Below are positions 1-7,251 of a DNA stretch of 7,560 nt, piece after piece; within the stretch, counting starts at the first letter, position 1; the number at the start of each line of letters is the position of its first letter. A program made the position numbers and the translations under genes. The notes beneath the pieces were generated by a model. The model was not told where the DNA came from. It was given only the letters and a program-made list of their open reading frames with translations, and searched no databases. The stretch comes from Bacteroidales bacterium (lineage in GTDB: Bacteria; Bacteroidota; Bacteroidia; Bacteroidales; BM520): the NCBI GenBank assembly GCA_028701815.1, contig JAQVPY010000106.1, forward strand, positions 1 to 7,560. Direction: 5' to 3'.

Positions 1-252
1 GATGCCGGAAATATCTGGCTTATGAAGGAGGACAGCGATTTTCCGGGAGGGGAGTTTAAATGGAACAGATTCTATAAGGAGATAGCAGTAGATGCCGGTG
101 TTGGAGTGCGGTTGGACTTTAATTTTTTTGTATTGCGTCTGGATGCTGCTGCGCCTCTTGTCGATCCGTCGTATTCCGAGAAGTCGCGTTTTCGTAACGA
201 CCTGAAGTTTTCAGATGTTGTATGGAACATCGGGATAGGTTATCCTTTCTAA
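1..252 (+). CDS. C-terminal end of an Omp85-family (BamA/TamA/TamL-like) outer-membrane beta-barrel protein, 5' partial
   Basis: The frame is open from the first base and ends at TAA 250-252, giving 83 residues; the true start lies outside the window. It opens with D-A-G-N-I-W, followed by a short charged loop, an aromatic strand (F-K-W-N-R-F-Y-K-E-I-A), a glycine-rich strand (G-V-G-V-R-L-D-F), a strand with R-L-D-A, and a final strand ending I-G-I-G-Y-P-F with a terminal Phe. This is the usual end of the 16-stranded barrel of bacterial surface antigen (D15/Omp85) proteins, and the last strand with its C-terminal aromatic residue serves as the insertion signal. Bacteroidota carry BamA and also TamL, a BamA-like lipoprotein partner of TamB; the visible part cannot separate them. 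Such proteins insert or assemble other outer-membrane proteins. It converges with the helicase gene with only 6 bp between the stop codons. The family call is fairly sure; the subfamily is open. Confidence 0.8.
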   Translation, partial: DAGNIWLMKEDSDFPGGEFKWNRFYKEIAVDAGVGVRLDFNFFVLRLDAAAPLVDPSYSEKSRFRNDLKFSDVVWNIGIGYPF

Positions 253-258
253 GATCTT

Positions 259-1662
259 TTAGACGTCCCTGTCGAAGTTTATCAGGTAAACGCGATTGAC
301 TGCTCTTGTTATTGCCGTATAGAGCCATCTGAAGAAGTCTTCATTTAAATCCTCGTCCTTAACAAATCCCTTGTCGATAAACACATTATCCCATTGTCCG
401 CCTTGTGCTTTGTGGCACGTAACGGCGTAGCCGTATTTTATCTCGAGGGCATTATAGTAAGGGTTAGCTTTAATGGCGCGATTTCTCTCGTTTTTATCCG
501 TTATGTGCATATAGTCTTCCATGATATTGGAGTACAGTTCTTTTTTCTTCTCGTATGACATGGAGGCTGACTCAACATTCAGGGTGTCAAGGAGCAGGAT
601 TACGTCTATTGATGGGGTATTGGGGTAGTCCTGAAGTTTCACGGCGGCCCGGGCAAAGTTAAAACCGTAGAGGTTTTCTGTCTTATATATTTTTTGGACT
701 TCCAGCATTTCTCCGTTAGCGATAAAATAAGTCTCATTAGATTCGTCGAGCCAGAAATAGTTGTTTTTGACTACCATGATTTTTTCTCCGGCGGTTAAGA
801 CAGAATCGTAGAAAAGCACTCTGTTTCGTATGGCGTTGTTATACATGTTAGCCTGTTTATTAGAGCGGCAGATAATGATGGAGTCCGAGGAATGTCTCAC
901 GAAGGACGTATTGAGGATATCCTCGAAGTTTTGCATATCTATATTCGCGAAAACGTCTTTGACGGTAGAAGTGAAGAATGGCGTTGAGAAATCTTTTTCG
1001 AGCAGTTTATTTCGGATAAATGTGGCGTTAGCGAGGATAGGGGAGTCGTTTACTTGTCGCACCACTTCTTCCATGGTTGATAAGGAGGCAATGATAGAGT
1101 ATCTGTCTTTGTATGTATCTTTGAGAAGGGCGGGGCTTTCAATTTCTTTTACGGGGGGTAGCTGAGCGTTATCTCCGACGATGATCATTTTACTTGACGG
1201 TTCAGAGGTAATAAAGTTCACGAGGTCATCGAGAAGGTTTTGTCCGTATGCGTATTCGGAGTTTGCGGATATCATAGAAGCTTCATCGATAAAAAACACA
1301 GTATTATGTGTTCTGTTTTTACCGAGTATGATTTTAAAATCTCCGAGGTCATTTCGGAATATTTTATAAATATATTTATGTATTGTAAAAGTAGGGTGTT
1401 GGCAGTTTGTAGAGAGCACCTTGGCTGCTCTGCCGGTAGGTGCGAGCAAGGCGGTACGGATATTATGGTGCGACAGGGCTTGTATTATTTGGGATATGAG
1501 GGTTGTTTTTCCGCTTCCGGCATATCCGTTAACAATATGGATTCGACTTTTATCAGTTCCGGCGAGGTAAGCCACGATATTCTTCAGGCAAACCATTTGG
1601 TCGTCTGTAAAAGTAAAGGGGGAGTTGTTTATTACTTCGGAAAGGAATTCGTTACCTGTCAT
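259..1662 (-). CDS. ATP-dependent SF1B DNA helicase, Dda/RecD2-like (467 aa)
   Basis: This encodes a compact superfamily 1 helicase. Visible motifs in order: Walker A G-Y-A-G-S-G-K-T-T at residues 46-54; motif Ia A-P-T-G-R-A-A-K at 74-81; Walker B/DEAD-like D-E-A-S-M at 126-130; motif III G-D-N-A-Q-L-P-P-V at 163-171; the UvrD_C_2-type motif around H-K-A-Q-G-G-Q (417-423); and motif VI Y-T-A-I-T-R-A at 448-454, with its arginine finger. The set and the length match T4 Dda and the short RecD-like helicases common in Bacteroidota. There is no RecBCD-type nuclease domain or long N-terminal extension, so exonuclease naming would be misleading. The likely role is 5'-3' unwinding in DNA repair or replication restart, in the cytoplasm; the exact pathway is inferred. 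ATG 1660-1662 is preferred because it lies 11 bp inside the end of ispF, the usual coupled arrangement; the leader (ATTAAAA) has no Shine-Dalgarno. It ends at TAA 259-261. Confidence 0.9.
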   Translation of the reverse strand: MTGNEFLSEVINNSPFTFTDDQMVCLKNIVAYLAGTDKSRIHIVNGYAGSGKTTLISQIIQALSHHNIRTALLAPTGRAAKVLSTNCQHPTFTIHKYIYKIFRNDLGDFKIILGKNRTHNTVFFIDEASMISANSEYAYGQNLLDDLVNFITSEPSSKMIIVGDNAQLPPVKEIESPALLKDTYKDRYSIIASLSTMEEVVRQVNDSPILANATFIRNKLLEKDFSTPFFTSTVKDVFANIDMQNFEDILNTSFVRHSSDSIIICRSNKQANMYNNAIRNRVLFYDSVLTAGEKIMVVKNNYFWLDESNETYFIANGEMLEVQKIYKTENLYGFNFARAAVKLQDYPNTPSIDVILLLDTLNVESASMSYEKKKELYSNIMEDYMHITDKNERNRAIKANPYYNALEIKYGYAVTCHKAQGGQWDNVFIDKGFVKDEDLNEDFFRWLYTAITRAVNRVYLINFDRDV

Positions 1663-2137
1663 TTTTAATGATGGTTACGACGCAGTAAGCTGCAATTGCA
1701 TTGCCGGCACCAATTTCGTCGAGGCCTTCGTTAGTTTTTGCTTTTACTGAAATCCTCGACATCTCGGTACCTGTAATTGCGGAGAGGCGGTCGCGGATAG
1801 AGTCGATATAAGGAGATAACTTGGGTTTTTCGAGGACAATAGAGCTGTCGATATTATTTATGGTATAGTCGTTTTCTTTAACGAAAGACATCACCTTTCG
1901 CAGAATGACAGCGCTATCGATATTTTTCAGTTCGAGGTTGTTATCGGGGAAGTGGTATCCGATATCTTTAAGAGCCATTGCGCCGAGGAGGGCATCACAT
2001 AAAGCGTGAATCAAGACATCTCCGTCGGAGTGAGCGACGCACCCTTTTTTAAAGGGTATTTTCACGTTTCCGATTATGAGATCTCTTGATTCCGCGAGTT
2101 TATGTATGTCATTGCCGAAGCCGACTCTGAAATCCAT
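1652..2137 (-). CDS. ispF: 2-C-methyl-D-erythritol 2,4-cyclodiphosphate synthase
   Basis: IspF converts CDP-methylerythritol 2-phosphate to methylerythritol 2,4-cyclodiphosphate with release of CMP, in the MEP pathway of isoprenoid synthesis in the cytosol; the family is a homotrimer. The 161 residues are full length. Metal ligands correspond to D10, H12 (in G-N-D-I-H) and H44; the signature H-S-D-G-D-V-L-I-H spans 36-44, D-I-G-Y-H-F-P-D spans 58-65, and the nucleotide-binding segment K-A-K-T-N-E is at 132-137. Aligned by eye with E. coli IspF (offset +2), the active-site metal ligands, T135 and E137 are kept, but positions equivalent to F7, F139 and R142 are N9, E141 and A144, so the central trimer cavity is unusual. 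The start ATG is 6 bp after the porV stop, with GAGG directly before it but too close to be a normal ribosome binding site. The end overlaps the helicase start by 11 bp, which suggests translational coupling. Confidence 0.96.
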   Translation of the reverse strand: MDFRVGFGNDIHKLAESRDLIIGNVKIPFKKGCVAHSDGDVLIHALCDALLGAMALKDIGYHFPDNNLELKNIDSAVILRKVMSFVKENDYTINNIDSSIVLEKPKLSPYIDSIRDRLSAITGTEMSRISVKAKTNEGLDEIGAGNAIAAYCVVTIIKNDR

Positions 2138-2143
2138 TGCCTC

Positions 2144-3358
2144 TTATTTTGTGTCAAAATTGAAAAGCAGGGAGAAGCGCAGAGTATTTTGCAACGGGTT
2201 TTGCTGACCTATAGAGATGAGGTAAGACAAGTCGATTCCGAATACGTTATATCTTAAGCCTGCGCCGAGGGTAACAAATTGTCTGTCGCCTTTGCGGGGG
2301 TTTTCAAAGAAGTAGCCTGCTCTAATAGAGAGTAGGTTGTTATACCAGTATTCGGCACCTACGGAGAAATAGAACTCCTGGAGCTCTTCTCTGAATTTAC
2401 CTATCTGTATTGTATCACCGCTAACAACAGTGTAACCGGGTGCGTCATAGAACGACTGGATAAGACCCATAATGGAGTTGACGTTATCGTCTTTACCATA
2501 TATGATGTCCCCTTCACTGTTGCGGATTGGAGCTGTCGGAACTAAGAGTTTGTTAAAGTCAACTGCAAATGTAAGGCTGTTGAAGTCGTCAATATTCATA
2601 AGCAATGACGGTCCGAATCTCAGATTTGTGGGGATAAATTCCTTGTCGACTTTAGATACGTCATAAGATACTTTGGAACCGATGTTTGAGATATTGATAC
2701 CGAAAGATACTTCGCCGGTCATCGTTTTACCGAGGGTTACAGGCTCTGTATAATACATGGCGATATCTGCTGCTACGGATGTTCCGGCTTTAGGTTCTGA
2801 TCCTGCCGTGTTGGTTATGCCCTGAGTGAGATTGGAATAAATAAAACGGGCAGCTACGGCTCCGGATATCTTTTCCGAAAACTTTCTGGAATAAGTGGCG
2901 TCTATTGAAAATTCGTTAGGTTTGACAATACCCAGAGAGGTGTTGTTCTCATCCCTGAAGTCGACTTCACCTAAGGAAAAATATTTCATGGTCATGGCAA
3001 CAGCCGATTTGTCGTTAATTTTATAATATCCTGCGAGGTTGGCAAGGTTAATATCCGGAACTAACGATCTCATCCATGGAGTGTAGCTGATGGAGAAGCC
3101 TGCCTTATCTTCAATAAAAGCGTATTTTGCAGGATTCCAGTGCATCGAATTGGCATCAGGAGAAGTAGAAACTCCGAGGTCGCCCATGGATCCTGAACGG
3201 GCATCCGGCGATAATGTTAAAAATGAGACAGCTGTTGAAATAGTGTTCAATCCGAGGCGTGCCATTTTTTGATTACTTGTTTCGGTGGTTTGTGCTAACA
3301 AACTTGCTGTGACTAATGTCAAGACAACGACAAATAAAGACTTTTTAGTAATATTCAT
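2144..3358 (-). CDS. porV: Type IX secretion system outer-membrane protein PorV (LptO)
   Basis: PorV is a 14-stranded, FadL-like barrel. It collects CTD cargo from the Sov (SprA) translocon and delivers it to the PorU sortase in the attachment complex of the outer membrane. The 404-residue length is typical. A signal peptide is visible (K5-K6, hydrophobic run 8-21, likely cleavage after A22 in L-L-A-Q). The mature N-terminus carries the family hallmark: N-T-I-S-T-A-V-S-F-L (38-47), then S-P-D-A-R-S-G-S-M-G-D (50-60) and W-N-P-A-K (74-78), followed by S-Y-T-P-W (91-95). The protein ends in an outer-membrane strand (L-R-F-S-L-L-F-N-F) plus a short D-T-K tail. ATG 3356-3358 is the only start that keeps the signal peptide. 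It follows the PorU gene by 95 bp, the same porU-porV order known from Porphyromonas gingivalis, and precedes ispF by 6 bp. A candidate -7 box lies in its leader. Confidence 0.95.
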   Translation of the reverse strand: MNITKKSLFVVVLTLVTASLLAQTTETSNQKMARLGLNTISTAVSFLTLSPDARSGSMGDLGVSTSPDANSMHWNPAKYAFIEDKAGFSISYTPWMRSLVPDINLANLAGYYKINDKSAVAMTMKYFSLGEVDFRDENNTSLGIVKPNEFSIDATYSRKFSEKISGAVAARFIYSNLTQGITNTAGSEPKAGTSVAADIAMYYTEPVTLGKTMTGEVSFGINISNIGSKVSYDVSKVDKEFIPTNLRFGPSLLMNIDDFNSLTFAVDFNKLLVPTAPIRNSEGDIIYGKDDNVNSIMGLIQSFYDAPGYTVVSGDTIQIGKFREELQEFYFSVGAEYWYNNLLSIRAGYFFENPRKGDRQFVTLGAGLRYNVFGIDLSYLISIGQQNPLQNTLRFSLLFNFDTK

Positions 3359-3409
3359 GATATATAAATTTTATTATAATAAGAACGATAAATTCAATTT
3401 TGCAAGATC

Positions 3410-3427
3410 TTAGTTCTAAATTAGTTC
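3410..3427 (-). repeat. Pair of 7-bp direct repeats in the porV leader (GAACTAA, period 11 bp)
   Basis: Read on the minus strand, GAACTAA occurs at 3427-3421 and again at 3416-3410, separated by TTTA. The 11-bp period puts both copies on nearly the same face of the helix. They lie just downstream of the candidate -7 box, near the predicted transcription start. They could form an operator for a dimeric regulator or a short 5'-UTR element. In such A/T-rich DNA a chance pair cannot be excluded. Confidence 0.45.
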
Positions 3428-3435
3428 GACCTCTG

Positions 3436-3443
3436 CAAAGATA
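3436..3443 (-). promoter_or_regulatory. Candidate Bacteroidota -7 promoter element for porV
   Basis: Minus-strand TATCTTTG (followed by CA) is an exact fit to TAnnTTTG, the -7 consensus of the Bacteroidota housekeeping sigma factor. It lies in the 95-bp gap, about 77 bp before the porV ATG, which implies a leader of roughly 70 nt. No clear TTG/TTTG -33 element is seen 19-23 bp upstream, where the DNA is nearly pure A/T and runs into the end of porU. The assignment therefore rests on the -7 box and its position only. Confidence 0.5.
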
Positions 3444-3453
3444 ATAACGTTTT

Positions 3454-6400
3454 TTAATATATTTTATTATTTTCTAAAAAAAATTTCTTGGAAATATTGA
3501 TATTATTATCTGAATCGGAACTTATGGATATTTTGTAAATATAAGTGCCTGATTTTAAGTGTGCCCCATTACTGTCGCGGCAATTCCAACCAAGTTGAAA
3601 ATATGGAGAACTGCAATAAAATTCTTCTTGTAATCGGGTAATATGTTTACCTTTCAGGTCAAAAATGTCTATTGTGGCATTAATAATATTTCCGAGAAGG
3701 TTGTGAGAAAAGGTGAAAGTTGTATAATCTGTTGCCGGATTAGGGAAGGCCGAGACATTGAAAATTTTAGGGCCGATATGTTTAACGATGTTGACATCAA
3801 GGGTTTTCTCGGAGACATTTCCGCATAAGTCATAAGCGACGACGGTAAGTGAATGGGTACCCTCCTTGAGGTTTCCGAGCACATATTCAATGTTTCCATA
3901 TCGATAATCGTCCTGAGCCATAGTGCAGTATTTGTTCAGAGGCACCGATTCTTCTTCGTGGTTGTCTACTACGAGCAGGATATCTTCGCCGATATCGTTA
4001 CTGTAGGTGTTAATACCGCATTCGTCGAACAGGGAAATATAAATTTTCGAGTCGAGTGAAGCTTCTCCGCCGTTGAGGAATAAGCTGTCGCGGACATACA
4101 TGTTTATTTCGGGACCTTCTATGTCGGAATAGGTGTTGTCTTTGCCGTCAACGTCGATATTCAGTAGGAAGCCGAAGGCTGAGTCGTCTTGAGTGGTATC
4201 GTTAGCGTAGAGGTTTAGCTTGAGCGGCTTATCGCCTACAACGACATCTTTGGGTATTCTAAACGACAGGGAATAGTTGTTGTCGGTGACGGTAGCTTTT
4301 CCTGAGACGAGGATTTTGTTTCTGAGTTGAAACTCCATGGCTGTGGCGTATTCATGTCCGAAGGTGGTATATGTAAGCGGTCTGTCGAGAAGCTCATAAA
4401 AAAGAGTTCCGTTAAAATTCGACAATCCTGTTCCCGGGGTTATATGTCCGGATATCTGAACATGTTCGTAGGTTTTAAGATCACAGGAGGTGTTTGTGTC
4501 AACGGGCTCGTCATTTACCGTGTCAATGGAGATGAAACTTTCGCGATTTCCCGTTTTAATAGCAGGATCACCGAAATACATATAGTTTCGTAGCGATTGA
4601 TTTGCAGACTGTTTGCTTGCGAAGTACATGTCGCCGAAAGTGGTTTGCGGGTTGTATGTGTCCTTGTTGAGTATACTCAAGGAATTTTTTGTGACAAAAA
4701 CGCAGATGGCTCCGTAGCTTACTCTTGAAGTAGAAAGCAAGGCGATGGCGCCGCCTTTATCGTGAAGCAAAAGATGTTTGCCTGCGGGGTAGAAGTAAGG
4801 GTTGTCGAATTCGTAGAAATCGCAAGTTGTAGCGATGACAAAGGCCATGTTTTTCTTGTTGTCTATTGTTTGTATGGACGGGATATCGAGGAGTTGCTCG
4901 TCAGCCCATCCGAGTTTGCTGCCGTGACCGTAATAGGAAACTACGAGACTTCCTTCATCGAAGGATTTTATCAGATAATCGGTGGCATCGGGACAACGAT
5001 AGCCGTTAGCTGTAGATACGTGTGGGAAAGCGTCAAGGTAAACCTTATTATAGGTGAATTCAGAATTGATAGTGTCAAGCATGGCTTCCATGTCTTCATG
5101 AAGCATGATGAAGCTGTTGTTTTGTGAGTCGCTTTTTGTGGCGCCGTCATCGGCAACGCCTGTAATCCTGTATTTCCATAAGTTGTTTGCCGCGGCGAAG
5201 GAGTTGAGATAATACTCGACTTTATCATAATATTTTTCTATCTCATCAATGTCGTCGAGAGCAATTCTGCCGATGCGAATATCTACAATTCCGTCGGCAG
5301 ATTGGCCTTCCGACTCATCCATCAGAACGTAATAGTCGTCGGAATTATAGCTGGTGCTGAGGGATAGTGATTGGTATGACTGAAAGGCCGGGATAAGATT
5401 TGGAGTGCCGTTTTCAGTGTTTTTGTAATCATAAGTGGCAGAGCCGAGCATCAATACATATTTGGGATATTCGCCGTTTGTACGGACATAGATATGTCTG
5501 ATGAAATTTCTTATTGCCGTGACATCAAGAGCGCCGCATGAAAATTCGTTGTATATCTCTTGCAAGTCGGCAACATAATAAGACATGCCGTCGCGTTGCA
5601 AATGGAGGCTGCCAAATTTATTCGCCTGTTCTTTAAACATCCCCGGAGGCGTTATTATCAGATAATCAACGGCTCCTTCTACAAACAGATTTTGGTTGTC
5701 TGTCCTTTCAACGAAAGTTGGTGAGAGGGCGTCCTTTTCCTTAAAAACCACAAAAGAAGGAGGAGTCTTTGTCTCCGGTAAGGAATATCTGATAAAGGTG
5801 TCATTATTATCTCCTGTTTCGACGGCGACATTGACAGGCTGTGTGGGGACAGTGATGTTCCATACACGAATCTCGTCGTCGCAGTTTTTTATGTTGTATT
5901 TCAGCTGTCGCGCATTACTGTTATAATAGGGCTCGCGTAGGATAAACTGTTGCCCGTCATATTTCGTTACTGTTCGCAGGTTTAATTCCAGACTGTGTAA
6001 GGCAAGAGTACCGTAAGGATCGTTGTCGCAGGTATAACGGACTTTTGTTTTCATAGTGTCGGCGGTGAGGAAGAAACTGTAGGAGACTTTTTTGTCCCTC
6101 GCAATATTGTTTCCGCGCCCCGAAATATTCATAACAGACATTGTGGCATTATTCAGAGTCAGATAAGCAAGACCGGACGAAGTCGATTTGTTGGCGACCC
6201 ATATTCGTGCTATCGAACGACGGTCGACGGCGGGTTCTGAAACGGAGTAGGTGACCGGTATAGTGAGTTCGCTGTTGTTACCGATATGCTCCCCATACCA
6301 GCAGTTTCCCGATTTTAAGAAGTTCGTGGAATCTTTCTTATAGAAAAACAGCGAATAGTATGCGCCGGATTCCGAAACTGCGCCACTTAAGGATGTGTTG

Positions 6401-7248
6401 TCAAAGGTCGAAATGAGGGTGCTCTGAGTGTCGCTGATGTTCAGGAAAAAACAGGCCTCGTCGGTATATTGATTGTAATTTAGTCCATAACGCTCGTCGT
6501 TGGAGTTGTATGTCCACGTGTGAGGACCTTCTATGTAAAATATTATTTTGTCCCCTTCATCAAAGTTGCCGTCGCCTCCATCAATGACCATGACAGGCAC
6601 CTCTGACGGATTCGAGAGAAGTGCGTTGGCGTTGCTCTCGGGTAATATGTAGCCATCTTTTGCGAAGATTCTAAGACTGCGTGAGGGTAGCGAGGAAACG
6701 TCTATCCCCCAGTTTACCAAGTCGGAATACTCTATGGCGTAAATTCCCGACTCCGTAACTTTCATCCTGTACCAGTCGCCCGTGGCCAGAATGGAACTCG
6801 ACGCCGGTTGCCTTGTGCCTTTTTTTACACTTTCTGTCGTCAGAACGACATCAAAACTTTCGACCAATTGACATGTTTTGGTTTTGTGGTCGAAAAAATA
6901 AGGATATAGGGTGATATCGCAGACGGCGGAGCCGGAGCGAGATAGTCCGGAGGCGTATTCAAAGACGGGGTTTTCCGATTGGATGGAGTCGTCGAAAGCG
7001 GTAGTAATCTGTCGTGTTTGGATATTATCTATAAAGGCGTCGGATACGGTAGTATTATTTCCGAGTTTGATATCATCGAAGAAGACGGGGAGTGCATTTT
7101 CGTAAAGGAGGTATGCAGCGTTGTCGAAAGTAGGAAACGAGGACGCTGTATCTTGCCGCCAGTTGATTTCGTAATGAATAGTTTTCTGGCATTGAGCCTG
7201 CGAGAAGAAGGCGAGGATGGATATAATAATTAGGAGGTTCTTATTCAT
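3454..7248 (-). CDS. porU: PorU-type C25 (gingipain-family) cysteine peptidase, T9SS sortase, 1264 aa
   Basis: PorU removes the CTD of T9SS cargo at the cell surface and transfers cargo to an A-LPS anchor. Order of parts: signal peptide at 1-20 (hydrophobic 5-15, likely cleavage near S-Q-A); propeptide-like region with G-D-W-Y at 157-160 and the acidic loop D-G-G-D-G-N-F-D at 223-230; peptidase C25 domain about 525-900; Ig-like domain about 1040-1160 (G-P-E-I at 1045-1048); CTD from F-P-N-P-A-T-D (1168-1174) to the end. The catalytic pair appears intact: H775 in Y-Y-G-H-G-S and C809 in T-T-C-D-F, 34 residues apart as in gingipains and PorU. F-G-D-P-A at 892-896 closes the domain. PorU keeps its own CTD in known cases. 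The start ATG is 3 bp after the stop of the preceding gene, with no Shine-Dalgarno. Adjacency to porV supports the call. Odd points are a divergent CTD and active-site surroundings, and a second PorU-like gene directly upstream, so this may be a paralog rather than the main sortase. Confidence 0.9.
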   Translation of the reverse strand: MNKNLLIIISILAFFSQAQCQKTIHYEINWRQDTASSFPTFDNAAYLLYENALPVFFDDIKLGNNTTVSDAFIDNIQTRQITTAFDDSIQSENPVFEYASGLSRSGSAVCDITLYPYFFDHKTKTCQLVESFDVVLTTESVKKGTRQPASSSILATGDWYRMKVTESGIYAIEYSDLVNWGIDVSSLPSRSLRIFAKDGYILPESNANALLSNPSEVPVMVIDGGDGNFDEGDKIIFYIEGPHTWTYNSNDERYGLNYNQYTDEACFFLNISDTQSTLISTFDNTSLSGAVSESGAYYSLFFYKKDSTNFLKSGNCWYGEHIGNNSELTIPVTYSVSEPAVDRRSIARIWVANKSTSSGLAYLTLNNATMSVMNISGRGNNIARDKKVSYSFFLTADTMKTKVRYTCDNDPYGTLALHSLELNLRTVTKYDGQQFILREPYYNSNARQLKYNIKNCDDEIRVWNITVPTQPVNVAVETGDNNDTFIRYSLPETKTPPSFVVFKEKDALSPTFVERTDNQNLFVEGAVDYLIITPPGMFKEQANKFGSLHLQRDGMSYYVADLQEIYNEFSCGALDVTAIRNFIRHIYVRTNGEYPKYVLMLGSATYDYKNTENGTPNLIPAFQSYQSLSLSTSYNSDDYYVLMDESEGQSADGIVDIRIGRIALDDIDEIEKYYDKVEYYLNSFAAANNLWKYRITGVADDGATKSDSQNNSFIMLHEDMEAMLDTINSEFTYNKVYLDAFPHVSTANGYRCPDATDYLIKSFDEGSLVVSYYGHGSKLGWADEQLLDIPSIQTIDNKKNMAFVIATTCDFYEFDNPYFYPAGKHLLLHDKGGAIALLSTSRVSYGAICVFVTKNSLSILNKDTYNPQTTFGDMYFASKQSANQSLRNYMYFGDPAIKTGNRESFISIDTVNDEPVDTNTSCDLKTYEHVQISGHITPGTGLSNFNGTLFYELLDRPLTYTTFGHEYATAMEFQLRNKILVSGKATVTDNNYSLSFRIPKDVVVGDKPLKLNLYANDTTQDDSAFGFLLNIDVDGKDNTYSDIEGPEINMYVRDSLFLNGGEASLDSKIYISLFDECGINTYSNDIGEDILLVVDNHEEESVPLNKYCTMAQDDYRYGNIEYVLGNLKEGTHSLTVVAYDLCGNVSEKTLDVNIVKHIGPKIFNVSAFPNPATDYTTFTFSHNLLGNIINATIDIFDLKGKHITRLQEEFYCSSPYFQLGWNCRDSNGAHLKSGTYIYKISISSDSDNNINISKKFFLENNKIY

Positions 7249-7251
7249 TTA

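Noticed and set aside
248..263. A perfect 5-bp inverted repeat (TCTAA / TTAGA, loop GATCTT) spans the convergent stops, with the palindrome AAGATCTT at its centre.
   Set aside because: The stem is short and A/T-only, and both arms simply contain the two TAA stop codons. This is too weak to call a bidirectional terminator.
830..1668. Plus-strand open frames of 60-140 codons opposite the helicase gene.
   Set aside because: They lie wholly antisense to a well-supported gene with all helicase motifs, resemble no family I know, and have no promoter or leader. They are chance frames.
3454..3490. The A/T-rich end of porU considered as a terminator or a -33 promoter element.
   Set aside because: There is no G/C-containing hairpin before the A/T run, and no TTG/TTTG at the right distance from the -7 box.
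4327..5127. Plus-strand open frames of 88 and 121 codons opposite the PorU gene.
   Set aside because: They are antisense to the C25 peptidase domain and the region after it, with no recognisable domain and no start context. They are treated as shadows.
7186..7248. Possible lipoprotein signal in the 1264-aa PorU (Cys at residue 20 after the hydrophobic stretch).
   Set aside because: The residues before the Cys are Q-A-Q, which do not fit a lipobox (small residue at -1, Leu-like at -3). A signal peptidase I site near S-Q-A is more likely.
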